NCBI GenBank assembly: GCA_943736015.1 | Contig: OX031064.1 | Location: 40,909,361-40,973,360 of the forward strand | Length of the DNA: 64,000 nt | Direction: 5' to 3' | DNA from: Tridacna crocea | Taxonomy: Eukaryota; Mollusca; Bivalvia; Cardiida; Cardiidae | Shown: positions 1-11,160 of the stretch, one piece after another | Layout: every line of letters starts with the position of its first letter | Numbering within the stretch: the stretch's first letter is position 1 | Program-made: the position numbers and the translations under genes | Notes under the pieces: model-generated | What the model was told of the DNA's origin: nothing | Databases searched by the model: none | The model's input: the letters and a program-made list of their open reading frames with translations, nothing else

Positions 1-167
1 TGAGGTAGAATGGTCATTGAACAAGCAAAGATATATCGAAAGCAAAATGTGTTGACAGGGTCGGTCCATGCAGGCTGATCTGGGTCAATATCAATACTTA
101 ATGCAGATGCATTAACCCCTGTTCACAATGCAAGATTGATGTGTTAATGATACTGCTTTATTTATGG

Positions 168-397
168 TTAACTCTTTACCAAACCACAAATTTTTGTACT
201 GGTTCAAATTGAGAGTATTTGCAGACCACGAAATAAATGTGACTGAATAGTTAAAATTTGCTATGTGAAGGGTAGAAAACATGGTGGGAAAGGGAGAAAA
301 TGCTGGTTACCAGCATTTTCTCTTTTTCCCACAATGTTTTCTAAAGACCTTCTCTTTCAGGGTCGTCAAAATTCGTGATTGTGTGGTAAAGGGTTAA
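168..397 (-). mobile_element. TTAA-flanked hairpin MITE, copy 1
   Basis: This non-autonomous element starts with TTAACTCTTTACCA and ends with TGGTAAAGGGTTAA, so its ends are inverted repeats and each includes TTAA. The centre (about 279-346) is a hairpin whose arms read GGGAAAGGGAGAAAATGCTG and its complement. TTAA targets and ends starting CCC are known from piggyBac-type transposons, so a piggyBac-related origin is inferred; no transposase is present. Strand is set relative to the copy at 37040-37256. Confidence 0.75.
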
Positions 398-1388
398 AAC
401 CTGTCTAACACGTCACATTCAACTGATCAGTCATATGACGACAACAGGTCACCTATTCGTGTATTTTCCAGGGTTTCACCAGTACTAGGCTAGGTCTGTG
501 AGTGTCGCAGTTAAAGATTGTCCCACGAAAAAACTCATTTCATATGAACCAGATTAAAACTATCATCAGCAAATGCTGTCAATTCGCACTTCGCAATTCG
601 CAATTTCGTTGTGTGGTAAAGGGTTAAACTTTGGATTGCGCAGTAAAGGGCTAATTATCCAGGAGAAGGTAGGGTGTCAAAACCAAGTAAAATTATTCAT
701 GATAGGCGATGAGGTTTACCTACCTGTTATTTTTTTTCTCTTCAACTTTTAGCAATCGATACCTGTTTTCCTGACTTAATTTCTTTGCTAATGGTCTTTT
801 CACAGAGCCGTGAAGGCGGATCTGTAAAATTATTTTGCCTTTATGCCTTCTAATCGGGTAGGATATTGGCATTAAAAACCCATTAATTCATAATCCAGCT
901 TAGACTGATTTGCGCTATAATTGGCATTCTAATGAGTTCAAACAAATTCCCAATCATGCGCTTCTAACCTATTTTTGTACTGTATAACTCGATGCTTACA
1001 CAGTACGGAGTTTTGACCACCTTAAGTTGAAAGGAGGTATTTAATTTGTTCATGTGTTGATCAAAGTCAGAGTCAAAATCTCTTTATTCACCCAGTAATG
1101 TGAAACATTGTACATGGGGATATGACAGAATAATGAAAAGTTGTAAAGTTTGGTGAAGACAATAATTTACAGTGAACATACATACACACAAACACTCACT
1201 CATACACACTTTTAATAAATTCATGAGGGGGAAATTATGTCGAAAAAACATCCTTTATATTGATAAATCATGGGGTATTGCTTATACTAAAAAAAAAAAT
1301 CATTTTAGGAGTTGTAACCCTAATAATTGAATATTCAGCTGGTATCCAGCAGAAGTTGATATTGGAATTTAATGCCATTTGAACAGCG
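398..1388. other. AT-rich DNA, no gene seen
   Basis: I see no gene here. Positions 602-632 hold an isolated right end of the TTAA hairpin family (TGTGTGGTAAAGGGTTAA) without its hairpin. The remainder has no tandem structure or protein-like frame that I could recognise. Confidence 0.4.
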
Positions 1389-1578
1389 AAGGTCCTATCT
1401 CGGCGGCCAGTCTACCTACGCATGCTTCCCCGCTTTCTCATACCAGTGCGGACATTTTTTCAGCCACCGATTACTTTCTCACAAGCATCCGAGATAATAT
1501 GCTAAAAAATGTCAGACAGGTTGCCTCACCGAAACCACCAGGTCACGGGTCATTATGCACTGAGCTACCCGGCCGGGC
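1389..1578 (-). mobile_element. tRNA-derived SINE, V-SINE/RUDI-like, decayed
   Basis: Read on the minus strand, the head at about 1578-1540 carries a pol III box A-like GGGTAGCTCAGTGC. The body (TTTCTCATACCAGT, then AGCCACCGATTACTTTCTCA) matches the body of the better preserved SINE at 37898-38171. The B box is eroded. The frame at 1379-1621 runs through this SINE into a MITE hairpin and is not a gene. Confidence 0.5.
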
Positions 1579-2439
1579 GAAAGATTTTTTAAAACATCGT
1601 GGGAAAAGCAGAAAATGCTGATAATCAGCATTTTCTGCTTTTTCCACATTGTTTTCTACCCATTATAAGACGTCTGAGCCACCTTAAATTTGTCATCCGC
1701 AGGTTTCCTTCTGTATTTATAACCATGGGTTCATTTGTAGATAGTCATCACTGTATCTTCATTTGTAAACTTGCATAACTTCACTAACTGTATGTTTTAA
1801 CATTTGTCATGTCATTGAGCGTGCATTGGATGAATAGTAATCCCTGTTTTCACGAGTAAGAATGAGAGAGTACTGATCAGCGTGCAAGCGTGCGTATCCG
1901 TTCCCGCATTTCTATTTTCCCTCTCACTTACAATCTATCATTCGGTCACCAGCTCTCGCAAGAGACAGTTGTACATTAGTCTTGTCAACACGTCCGAGTC
2001 ATCTTTTTCTCTGATTGCAAAGTCATAGAATTGTTTTCATCTCTACTGCTCCGGTAAGTTTATTTCTTCAGCTGCAGATAAACCATGTAGAATCTGTATC
2101 TAAATTGTGCCATAAGAATAGTTTTATACAGTTGTTATTTATCTTGCAGGTTTCCTTCTGTATTTACAATCCAGAATCAAGTAAACATCATTAACATCAC
2201 CCGGCATATTGCTGTTATTTATACCCCGGTTGACATATGCTAAAAAATGTCAGACAGGTTGCCTTACCGAAACCACCAGGTCACGGGTCAGATACACTGA
2301 GCTACCCGGCCGGGCGAAAGATTTTTTAAAACATCGTGGGAAAAGCAGAAAATGCTGATGATCAGCATTTTCTGCTTTTTCCACATTGTTTTCTACCCAT
2401 TATAAGACGTCTGAGCCACCTTAAATTTGTCATCCGCAA
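1497..2439 (+). repeat. Direct duplication of SINE head plus hairpin
   Basis: About 205 bp at 1497-1703 recurs at 2237-2439 with few differences. Each copy holds a SINE head next to a hairpin MITE (arms GGGAAAAGCAGAAAATGCTG). The string GTTTCCTTCTGTATTTA follows the first copy and also precedes the second (about 2150). The roughly 530 bp between the copies contains no recognisable gene. A GTAAGT at about 2054 and a pyrimidine-rich AG at about 2148 could be splice signals of an untranslated exon, but nothing else supports that. Confidence 0.55.
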
Positions 2440-2842
2440 TTGTTTTCAATTTGGATCAGTCTGAAAATTTGTCGTTTGATAAGACGAATCCTTTACTAAG
2501 TAATCACGTTTTATCTCGACCCTGTGGAAAGTAGTTTTTGAAAACATTGTGACGTTTTGAGCCAAGTAGTGCTTTTTCAAAAACCCTGTGGAAGATAGTT
2601 GGGAAGGAGAAAATACCGGTAACCACCATTGACTCCTTTGCCCCTAATATAACCCAATGTTTTGAGCCATAGATAACTTGTCGCCTAAAAGTAGTCTCAC
2701 TTTGGGTAAATACATGTATTAGCTGTCTTGTGAAAATGTTGACCCTTTACCATACATGCTTAGTATAGAAAAATGTTTAAGTCATACATGAAGAAGGTAT
2801 ATATAGAAAAAGACAACACATCACCGGGAAAATAGTATTTTT
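2440..2842. other. No gene; decayed MITE pieces
   Basis: The first part continues the right end of the hairpin MITE (TTTGGATCAGTCTGAAAATT, then a mutated TTTGATAAGACG). The rest is AT-rich and unassigned. Confidence 0.3.
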
Positions 2843-4727
2843 AGCTCACCTTAGCACAAAGTGCTAAAGGTGAGCTATTGTGATCGCCCAATGTCCGTCG
2901 TACGTCGTCCGTCGTCCGTCAACAATTTCTTTAAACATCTTCTCCTCCTAAACCACTGGGCCAATCTTCATGAAACTTGGCAGGAATGTTCCTTGGGTAA
3001 AGCTCTACCAAAATTGTTCAAAGAATTTAATTCCACCCATAACTCTGGTTGCCATGGCAACAAAACGAAAAAAAAAAACGAAATCTTTGAAAATCTTCTC
3101 CTCTGAAAGTAGAAGGGGTAGAGCTTTGATATTTGGTATGTAGCATCTCCCAATGGACCTCTACCAAGTTTGTTCAAATTATACCCATAGGGTCAGAACT
3201 GGCCCCGCCCCGGGGGATAACGCGTTTTAGCGCGTTTGAGCATAGGAACAAAGAAGGAAAACTTTAAAAATCTTCTCCTCTGAAACCTGAAGGGGTAGAG
3301 CTTTGATATTTGGTATGTAGCATCTCCTAGTGGACCTCTACCAAGTTTGTTCAAATTATGTCCCTGGGATCAAAACTGGCCCCACCCCAGGGGTCACAAG
3401 TTTGAGCATGGGAACAAAGAAGGAAAACTTTAAAAATCTTCTCCTCTGAAATTTGAAGGCGTAGAGCTTTGATATTTAGTATGTGACATCTCCTAGTGGA
3501 CTTCTACCAAGTTTGTTCCAATTATGCCCCTGGGGTCAAAACTGGCCCCACCCCGGGGGTCACAAGTTTGAGCATAGGAACAAAGAAGGAAAACTTTAAA
3601 AATCTTCTCCTCTGAAACTTGAAGGCGTAGAGCTTTGATATTTGGTCTGTTGTATCTCCTAGTGGACCTCTACCAAGTTTGTTCAAATTATGTCCCTGGG
3701 GTCTAAACTGGCCCCACCCCGGGGATCACAAGTTTGAGCATTGGAACAAAGAAGGAAAACTTTAAAATTCTTTTCCTCAGAAACTAGAAAGCATAGAGCT
3801 TTGATATTTGGTCTGTTGTTTCTCCTAGTGGACCTCTACCAAGTTTATTCAAATAATGTCCCTTGGGTCAAATCTGGCCCCACCCCGGGGGTCACTAGTT
3901 TGAACATAGGAACAAAGAAGGAAACTGACTTTAAATTTCTTCTTCTCTGAAACTAGATGGCATAGAGCTTTGATATTTGGTTTGTGGCATCTCCTAGTGG
4001 ACCTCTACCAAGTTTGTTCAAATCATGCCCGTGGGGTCAAAACTGGCCCTGCCCCGGGGGTCACAAGTTCGAACATAGGAACAATGAAAGAAAATTTTAA
4101 GATTCTTTTTCTCTATAACTAGAAAGCATAGAGCATAGCAACAAAGAAGGAAAACTTTAGAAATCTTCTCTGAAACTTGAAGGTGCAGAGCTTTGATATT
4201 TGGTATGCAGAATCTTCTAGTGGACCTCTACCAAGTTTGGTCATATGATGTCCCTGGCGTTTAAACCGGCCCTGCCCCGGAGGTCACAGGTTCGAACATA
4301 GGAACAAAGAAGGAAAATTTTTAATTTCTTTTTGTCTTAAACGGGAAGGTGTAGAGCCTTGATACTTGGTATGTAGTATCTTTGAGTGGACCTCTACCAA
4401 GTTTGTTCCAAGGATGCTGCTTTGGTTAAAACTGACCCAGCCCCGGGGACCACAAGTTCGAACATAGCACAAAAAAGGAAAATGTAAAATTCTTCTTTGA
4501 AACTGGAAGGTGTAGAGCTTTATGATATTTGATTGCCCTATGTCCGGCGTCTGTCGCCCGTCAACAATTTCTTTAAACATCTTCTTCTCCTAACCCACTG
4601 GGCCAATCTTGATGCAACTTGGCAGGGATGTTCCTTGGGTGAAGCTTTACCAAAGTTACTCAAATAATTGAATTTCACTCATAAGCTATAGTCTAAGGTG
4701 AGCGTTCCAGGGCCAATGGCCCTCTTG
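2843..4727 (+). mobile_element. AGCTCACC Helitron-like element 1, about 10 tandem units
   Basis: The left end is a near-palindrome (AGCTCACC, TTAGCAC, AAA, GTGCTAA, AGGTGAGCT). It is followed by a CCGTCGTCCGTC-type stretch. The right end has a GGCC hairpin and finishes CCCTCTTGTT. Between them lie about ten diverged units of roughly 165 bp, each containing CTTTGATATTTGGTATGT, CCTCTACCAAGTTTGTTC and CTGGCCCCACCCCGGGGGTC. No protein is encoded. A 5' subterminal inverted repeat, a tandem core and a 3' hairpin is the plan of non-autonomous Helentron/DINE-1-type elements; membership is inferred because no Rep/helicase is present. Confidence 0.7.
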
Positions 4728-5494
4728 TTTTCAGTTTAAAGTAAGCGAGATTTTAAGAAGATATTGAAATGACCACTTAACATTACTAGTGGTGACGAGT
4801 TAACGGTCCAAGTAACAGTAAGTCGGCAGTCGCAACCAGGTGATCTTCTTGCACTATTATTGCCTTTCTGATAGTATATCAATGTGAGAAAGGTCTTAAA
4901 AGACGTCGAAAGGGTTCAAAAACATTATGGGACAAGACAAACCCACAATTTGACAAAACGCCGGGTCCTCCCGCCCAGCTCTTCATTTATACCGAAAATT
5001 GACATCAACAATTTCTCAGTTTTTAATGAACTCGTTTTCAGCTGCCTTTGAAAACCACTACGAGACTACGGAAAAAGACTGATTTATTTGGGTAGCAGGA
5101 AATGTTTAAAACTTAACCAACTGTGAAAAATAACTTTTTTTTCCTTATTTGATAGCGAACCCATTACCGCATCGCTATCTCGAAGATATTTTCTTTTGCA
5201 AATTCAAAAAAAAAAACCCAACGTTACAAGCGTAATGGGGCGAGGTTTACGTCTGTCTTTAATCATCAATTCTACTTTTATCCAACTGTGTCGGATTGAT
5301 TCAAGATAAGAAAAAAGACAGACATCGGATCATAAAAATAAAAAGTTTCACCTTTTCCCACAGTCTTCAAGTGCATTTTCCACAGAAACGTTAACAAATA
5401 GGATTGTTAGATATTGTCTAACTTACTTTGCCACTGACCTCGTCATGCAGTTTTCTAAACTTGTTGAAAAAAGCAAAATGAGCAATGCTCTGTT
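4728..5494. other. No gene recognised
   Basis: AT-rich sequence with short poly-A and poly-T runs. No inverted or tandem repeat of note and no coding-like frame. Confidence 0.3.
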
Positions 5495-5721
5495 TTAACC
5501 CTTTCCCAAACAAGTCCTGGTTTTTACGTGTATGGAGTACAAGCCATTAGAAAACACTGTGGGAAAAGGAGAAATTGCTCGTAACGGACAATTTCTCCTT
5601 TTCCCACAGTGTTTTCTACCCTTTGGAGAACTTTCTGCCATTTTTATCAAATTTAAAATTGTCGTCTGCAAACTCTTTAAATTTGGAAGAGTCTAAAATT
5701 TATCGTTTGGGAAGAGGTTAA
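5495..5721 (+). mobile_element. TTAA-flanked hairpin MITE, copy 3
   Basis: The element opens TTAACCCTTTCCCAAACAAG and closes TTTGGGAAGAGGTTAA, giving inverted ends with TTAA on both sides. The central hairpin has arms GGGAAAAGGAGAAATTGCTC and its complement. Its loop region differs from copies 1 and 13 (ATTGCTC rather than ATGCTGG), marking a subfamily also seen near 21230 and 23470. Confidence 0.75.
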
Positions 5722-5944
5722 GGAGTTTTATGTATTTACGTGATGCCGGTATGCCAAGCCAATCATCAAATAATTATTGATCGATGAAATCTATTTCGTC
5801 TCAACATCCGACTGAACCTGGAGATAGAATGATTCTTTGACATGCAGAGAATTGACCAATAGCAGTTTCGACCTCTGGGACATCAGACAGGCTTATTTGA
5901 ATCAATATTTTCTGCTTTTCAACGTAAACATTGTCGAAACAAAT

Positions 5945-6013
5945 TCAGTGGTGAGAAAGGAATGAATCCTGCTGCAATGATTATCATTAATCCTGGGGAA
6001 AAACAAGACCAAG
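5945..6013 (-). repeat. Fragment of SINE family 2
   Basis: The stretch GAGAAAGGAATGAATCC, ending in TCATTAATCCTGG, matches the body of the SINEs at 14125-14300 and 20575-20738. The tRNA-like head is not visible, so this is a headless fragment. Confidence 0.45.
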
Positions 6014-6438
6014 CTTAAAAATGAGCCAGCGCTCCCCTTCGCCATTCCTACCCTTGGGCCCGGTTTCACGAGCAGATTTAAATCTCTTATTTTTACTCAA
6101 ATCTACTAATGGTTCCTGGTTCCGACTTGAGTAGTTTATTTCGGGTGCATTTCAGTAACATTTACACGCTGTAGTACGTAACGTTCTGAAATCCTGTGTT
6201 GACACAAGGTTTCAGAGTCAACTAAGTAAATGGACTTAAGTTCATTATTTTGTTGTATTGAGTATGAAACGTTGTGCTAACTGAATTTCAGAATGTTCTA
6301 CAAGAATGCTATTTTGGTGAAATGCGTCTGAATTGACAAGTTCAACTTAAGTTGGAAATAGGCATTTGTAGATTTCAGTAAAATTAATGAGAGACTTATT
6401 ATTTTTTTGTCGTGAAAACGGGCCTAGGCTCAATTTTT
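6014..6438. other. No gene recognised
   Basis: Nothing assignable. The sequence is unique within the window as far as I can see and abuts the left end of the second AGCTCACC element. Confidence 0.3.
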
Positions 6439-7521
6439 AGCTCACCTGAGCACGTAGTGCTCGGGGGAGCTATTGTGATCGGTCGTTGTCCGTCGTCCGT
6501 CTGTCCGTCTGTCTGTCCGTAAACAAATACTAAAAAATCTCTGATGAAACCGCCCATCAGATTTGAGTGAAACTTCACAGAAATGATCCTTAGTTGATGC
6601 ACTTTTAAAATACTTCAAAGATTTAAATTCCATGAAGAACTCTGGTTGCCATGGCAACCGAAAGAAAAAACTTCAAAAATCTTCTTGTCCAATACCGTAA
6701 GGGCTAGAGCTTTCATATTTGGCATGTACTATTATCTAGTGGCCCTCTACCAAAATACTTCAAATTATGTATGGCCCTAGTCTTTAAAATGGCCCTATGT
6801 TGTGGGTTCTCGGATTTCACATAGAGATAAAGATGGAAATTTTTAAAAAATCTTCTTGTCTCAAACCTTAAGGGCTAGAGCTTTCATATTTCGCATGTAG
6901 CATCATCTAGTGGCCCTCTACCAAAATACTTCAAATTATGGCCCTGATGTGAAAGTTAGCCCTATGTTGTCGGTCTCAGATTTCACAGATAAGGAGGGAA
7001 TCTTTTAAAAATCTTCTTGTGAGCACTCTAGGGACTACATTTCTTGCTAAGCTGAATTGAACATTAGTTAGAATGTTTGTCTCGATAAAATCTCACATGA
7101 GTCTGCATTTAGTGCTTGTCTGGAATATGACTTTGTCATCTCAAATCAGAACGACTTCAAAATTGGTATGCATGTTTGTTGCAATATTACCGAGTACCGT
7201 GTGCAAGAACAATAATTCTACCTGGCACGGATTTTGAATAATGTCACTTTGATCTTCATTCTTACAGTAGTTTTTGTTTGTCCAGTGTGGAATTTTGAAG
7301 TCTCAAGTCAACCATAGCGTTGATAAACATCTTTGTTACCCTTTGTAACTATTATACCTCCTTGACAACTTGCGGTGGGACTGCATATCTTGCGACAATT
7401 TGCCGCTCTTATTTCATTATCATTTGCCCTTGAATCTCAATATTTGGTCATTATCTTCATTGCAGATTTTTACTGCTTAGTACTCAGGTTAGCGATATAG
7501 GAGTATCATGGTCCTCTTGTT
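6439..7521 (+). mobile_element. AGCTCACC Helitron-like element 2
   Basis: The left end (AGCTCACCTGAGCACGTAGT) and the CCGTCGTCCGTCTGTCCGTC stretch match element 1. The right end is recognisable in mutated form as AGGTTAGCGATATAGG, then CATGGTCCTCTTGTT. The core has two to three units of about 150 bp (GGGCTAGAGCTTTCATATTT, GGCCCTCTACCAAAATACTT) related to those of element 1. A non-repeated stretch at about 7030-7490 is unlike either sibling. No coding capacity. Confidence 0.65.
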
Positions 7522-7581
7522 CTACAGTACCGTCAGAGCTACCGGACTTGCAGCCATTGATGAGAAAACCGCAATAGGAGT

Positions 7582-7811
7582 TTAGTCCTTAACTACACAA
7601 TCCCACGTTTAAATGATCTAGATAAAAAAAAAGGCTTTTGAAAATATTGTGAGAAAAGGAAACACGCTAGAAACCAACATTTTCTAGCTTTTCCCAGAGT
7701 GTTTTCTACAGTAACAAAAACCATTTCCACAGTTGGAGATGTATAAATTAGTTGTCTGTAAACGGCTTGGGTTTGGACAAGTGTAAAATTTGGCCTTGTG
7801 GTAAAGGATAC
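7582..7811 (+). mobile_element. TTAA-type hairpin MITE, copy 4
   Basis: Left end TTAGTCCTTAACTACACAA and right end TTGTGGTAAAGGATAC are mutated versions of the family ends. The hairpin arms (AGAAAAGGAAACACGCTAGA and TTTCTAGCTTTTCCCAGAGT) are only partly complementary, so this is an old copy. Confidence 0.6.
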
Positions 7812-7925
7812 ATTTATGTTCTCGTTAACATAAATTATTATGAAGTTATGAAATTACTGTTACAGGAGACCACTCCTTCATGCATGGCTTCATCCCGGTT
7901 TAAATACAATACCTAAAAACTGCGT

Positions 7926-8060
7926 TAAGAAGAATCCTCTTTAGCTCAGTGGTAATGGTGGTTGCCTTTCTCGCGGGCGTTACAGGTTCGAATTCTACCT
8001 GGTGAATTATGAATAGGTGCAGGGATCGCCCATACAAAAGAGAAATCGAAACTGAAAAAA
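7926..8060 (+). repeat. tRNA-like head of a SINE or tRNA pseudogene
   Basis: A pol III box A (TTTAGCTCAGTGG) and a box B (GGTTCGAATTC) lie about 50 bp apart, as in a tRNA gene. The first and last seven bases do not pair as an acceptor stem. An A-rich run follows at about 8056-8067. A SINE remnant fits better than a working tRNA gene. Confidence 0.5.
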
Positions 8061-8222
8061 AAAAAGAAATCAACAACGACAATAAGCTGAGCATCTGCCT
8101 GTCTTTTGCAGTCTGATTCCGATCTGCACAGTTTACTATAGCTTTATATATAAATGCACATCTAATTACGGTGAAAGCATGAAATCAGTGTACGTATATG
8201 CGTATATACAGAACGTGCATAG

Positions 8223-8336
8223 TCTTATTCTCCGGAATTTTCATAAATTTGCAAGTAACACAACTTCTTATTGGCCAGATCATTAGGTTTAGCCACTTAG
8301 AAGTTGTGTTACTTTCAAATTTAGAATAAACTTTTA
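8223..8336. repeat. Inverted-repeat element related to the 15031 palindrome
   Basis: Arms of about 30 bp (AAATTTGCAAGTAACACAAC and GTTGTGTTACTTTCAAATTT) flank a short centre containing GGCCAGATCATTAGGTTTAG. The arms resemble those of the 70-bp palindrome at 15031-15100 (AAGTAACA, CTTCT, ATTGGC), so the two appear to be one foldback family. Confidence 0.55.
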
Positions 8337-8819
8337 AAATAACTAAAAACGTCCTGAAGTTAGGTTAGTGGATATGATCTGTCTTTATAAATATAATATT
8401 TACATAAGATACGTCAGTGCAAAGCATAAGAGTTCTCACAGATAATGACAAAAAATATCTGATAATTGCATGCCGTGACGATACCGATGCTAAAATAAGA
8501 TACAAAAAAGTAAATATTTCATGGATGATTGGCAAGAACTGGTAAAATCCCATTTTTCTCTGTTGGCAATTTCAGTAGAAAGTTTTGTTTTTCATGATAA
8601 CACTTTTTGAGGGGCCAGATGCAATAGATTTTCTACTACTATAATTATCATACGCTTCTGGCAATGAAATGCCAATATAAATGACCTCACCGACTCTTCA
8701 ATTCTCACCTGAACTATTTCAAGAATCGCAAAAAGTAGTTGCACTGATTCTCTCCTTTGCTCTGCATATACCACTCAAAGTTAGCCAGCAGGAAATATCA
8801 CAGATTACAGTGCACAATT

Positions 8820-10260
8820 TAAAGGTGGCCCTTCAGATTTTGGGACGAAAATTTTACAAAAGTGCAAAAAAATCATCCTTATACCCCCAAGGCCATTTAA
8901 TTTTCATTTGTAAAACCTCTGTAGTCGAAAACTGTCCGACAACACGAGAAATTAGAGATTTACTACGGCCCAGGTTGATATCAATGGGAGACACATCCTA
9001 TTTTTAGCTCACCTAAGCACAACGTGCTCAAGGGGAGCTTTTAGGATCACCCTTTGTCCGTCGTGCGTCGTCCGTCGTGCGTCGTCAACAATTCTTTAAA
9101 CATCAACTCCTCCTAAACCGTTGGACCAATTTGGACCAAACTTGGCTGGAATGTTCCTTGAAAGGTCCTCTTTAAAACGTGTTCACAGAATTTGGTTCGG
9201 TCAAAAACTCTGGTTGCTATGGCAACCAAATGGAATTTTTTAGCAAATTCTTTAAAAATCTACTTCTCTGAAAGTGCTGGCCAGATTTTAAAATAATTTC
9301 ACAGAGATGTTCCTTGGGTGACCCTTTCCAAAAATTTTTCGCGAAATTTTGATACGTCAAGAAACATGGCTCTGGTGAATGGGGGCTACTTGCACTATAC
9401 AGAAATGAAGAAATTCTTAAAAATTCTTCTTCTCTGAAACCACTGGTCAGATTTTGAAATAATTTGACAGAGATGTTCCTTGGGTGACCCTTTTCAAAAC
9501 GTGTTCGTGAAATTTTGATTCAGGAGACATGGCTCTGGTGAATGGGGGCTACTTGCACTATAGGGAAATGAAGAAATTCTTAAAATTCTTCTTCTCTGAA
9601 ACCACTGGTCAGATGTTGAAATAATTTCACAGAGATGTTCCTTGGGTGACCCTTTTCAAAAATTGTTCGCGAAATTTTGATTCGTCAAGAAACATGGCTC
9701 TGGCGAATGGGGGCTACTTGCAGTATAAAGAAATGAAGAAATTCTTAAAATTCTTCTTCTCTGAAACCACTGGTCAGATTTTGGAATAATTTCACAGAGA
9801 TGTTCCTTGGGTTACCCTTTTCAAAACGTGTTCACAAAATTTTGACAGGTCAAAAAACATGGCTCTGGTGAATGGGGGCTACTTGCACCATACTGACATG
9901 AAGAAATTCTTGAAAATTCTTCTTCTCTGAAACGGCTGGTCAGATTTAAAAATAATTTCACAGAGATGTTCCTTGAATGACTCTTTTCAAAAGTTGTTCG
10001 CAAAATTTTGATAGGTCAAGAAACATGGCTCTGGGGAATTGGGGCTACTTGCACTGTACGGAAATCAAGAAGCAGGTGACCATGTGAAAATTCCTTGGCC
10101 AAATAATGATTTTGTTTCCAGTGTTTCAATACCTCGAAAAAAATGGCTATGGTCCAATCAAAAATATCAGGTGAGCGATCCAGGGCCATCTTGGCCCTCT
10201 TGTTAGATGACCAATTCGATCATTTATTTACAGGAATACACAGAAAAAGCTTCAAACATA
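8820..10260 (+). mobile_element. Repeat P, split by an AGCTCACC element
   Basis: The part at 8820-9005 begins TTTAAAGGTGGCCC. It corresponds, in opposite orientation, to the centre of the element at 10317-11047. Its continuation resumes at 10206 (CAATTCGATCATTTATTTAC). Element 3 of the AGCTCACC family occupies the gap exactly. The two halves together act as the filled site, and the 10545-10795 copy as the empty site. Confidence 0.6.
9006..10205 (+). mobile_element. AGCTCACC Helitron-like element 3, about 165-bp units
   Basis: The left end AGCTCACCTAAGCACAACGT and the right end (AGGTGAGCGATCCAGGGCC, then TTGGCCCTCTTGTT, a GGCC hairpin) match elements 1 and 2. The core is a different tandem repeat: about five units of roughly 165 bp with CAGAGATGTTCCTTGGGTGA, ACATGGCTCTGGTGAATGGG and GGGCTACTTGCACTATA. 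Comparison with 10545-10795 shows insertion next to a T-run with no duplication beyond an ambiguous TT. No protein coding. Confidence 0.7.
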
Positions 10261-10316
10261 GCGTCCGAAGAAGACATTATGGAAAGCAATTATTACATGT
10301 TTGTTAGGATAGGGAA

Positions 10317-11047
10317 TTTAAAGGTGGGTATCTAGAATTTTCACATCACACCAATTTAAAAAATACATATATCATTGAAATTAATATGAAAAACAATACA
10401 AATCATCATTAATTAAGAATCATAAGAATACAAAAAAAAATTTGCTGGTATTCCCTTAAAAGGCTACGTAGCCTCTTAAGCTATTCTTAGATTTCGCGCC
10501 AAAAATCAATAAAGCATTGTGGGAATGTCAAGTGACTGACACGTGACTAATAACGCCTAAATTCCAAGTCTGTGTTTTCCTGTATTTAAATGAGAGAATT
10601 GATAATTTAAAAATAGAAAGTGTCTCCCGTTGGTGTCAACCTGTTCCGCAATAAATCTCTAATTTCTCGTGTTATCGGATGGTTTTGACTACTGGGGTTT
10701 TATGATCGCAAATTAAAAGGCTATGGGAGTATAAGGATGATTTTTTTGCATTTTTGTAAAATGTTCGTCCCAAAATCTGAAGGGCCACCTTAAAGCGTTA
10801 TGAGTCACGTGCCAGTCACTTGACATTCCCACAATGCTTCATTGATATTTGGAGCGAAATCTACAAATAGCTTAAGAGGCTACGTAGTCTTTTAAGGGAA
10901 TCCAATCATTTTTTTCTTTTTTTGGTAATTTTATGAATCTTAATTATTGATGATTTGCATTATCTTTTCAGATGAATTTCAGTGATATATATATATATAT
11001 CTTTTAATTTGGTGAGATGTAAAACATTCTAAATACCCACCTTTAAA
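10317..11047. mobile_element. Long-terminal-inverted-repeat MITE
   Basis: The ends read TTTAAAGGTGGGTA and TACCCACCTTTAAA. The inverted arms extend for roughly 230 bp each (10317-10545 and 10795-11047), sharing AGGCTACGTAGCCTCTTAAG, GCATTGTGGGAATGTCAAGT and CACGTGACT. The centre is homologous to repeat P at 8820-9005. There is no transposase. The arms have diverged by many single-base changes and a short AT repeat at 10987-11001. Confidence 0.7.
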
Positions 11048-11160
11048 GGGAATATTTTGTGAAAAAAAAAATGGATATAGGTCCGCGAGGTGATGAGATG
11101 GTGTCATGTGTAAGCTTCCGTAACAAGCCATCTAATCTTGAAGTAAATACATAGTTTAAA

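Noticed and set aside
2843-4727. AGCTCACC elements as canonical Helitrons
   Set aside because: The right end reads CTTG and not the canonical CTRR, and there is no Rep/helicase; I therefore call them Helitron-like or Helentron-like only.
7926-8010. Plus-strand tRNA gene
   Set aside because: Internal promoter boxes are present but acceptor ends do not pair; better explained as a SINE head.
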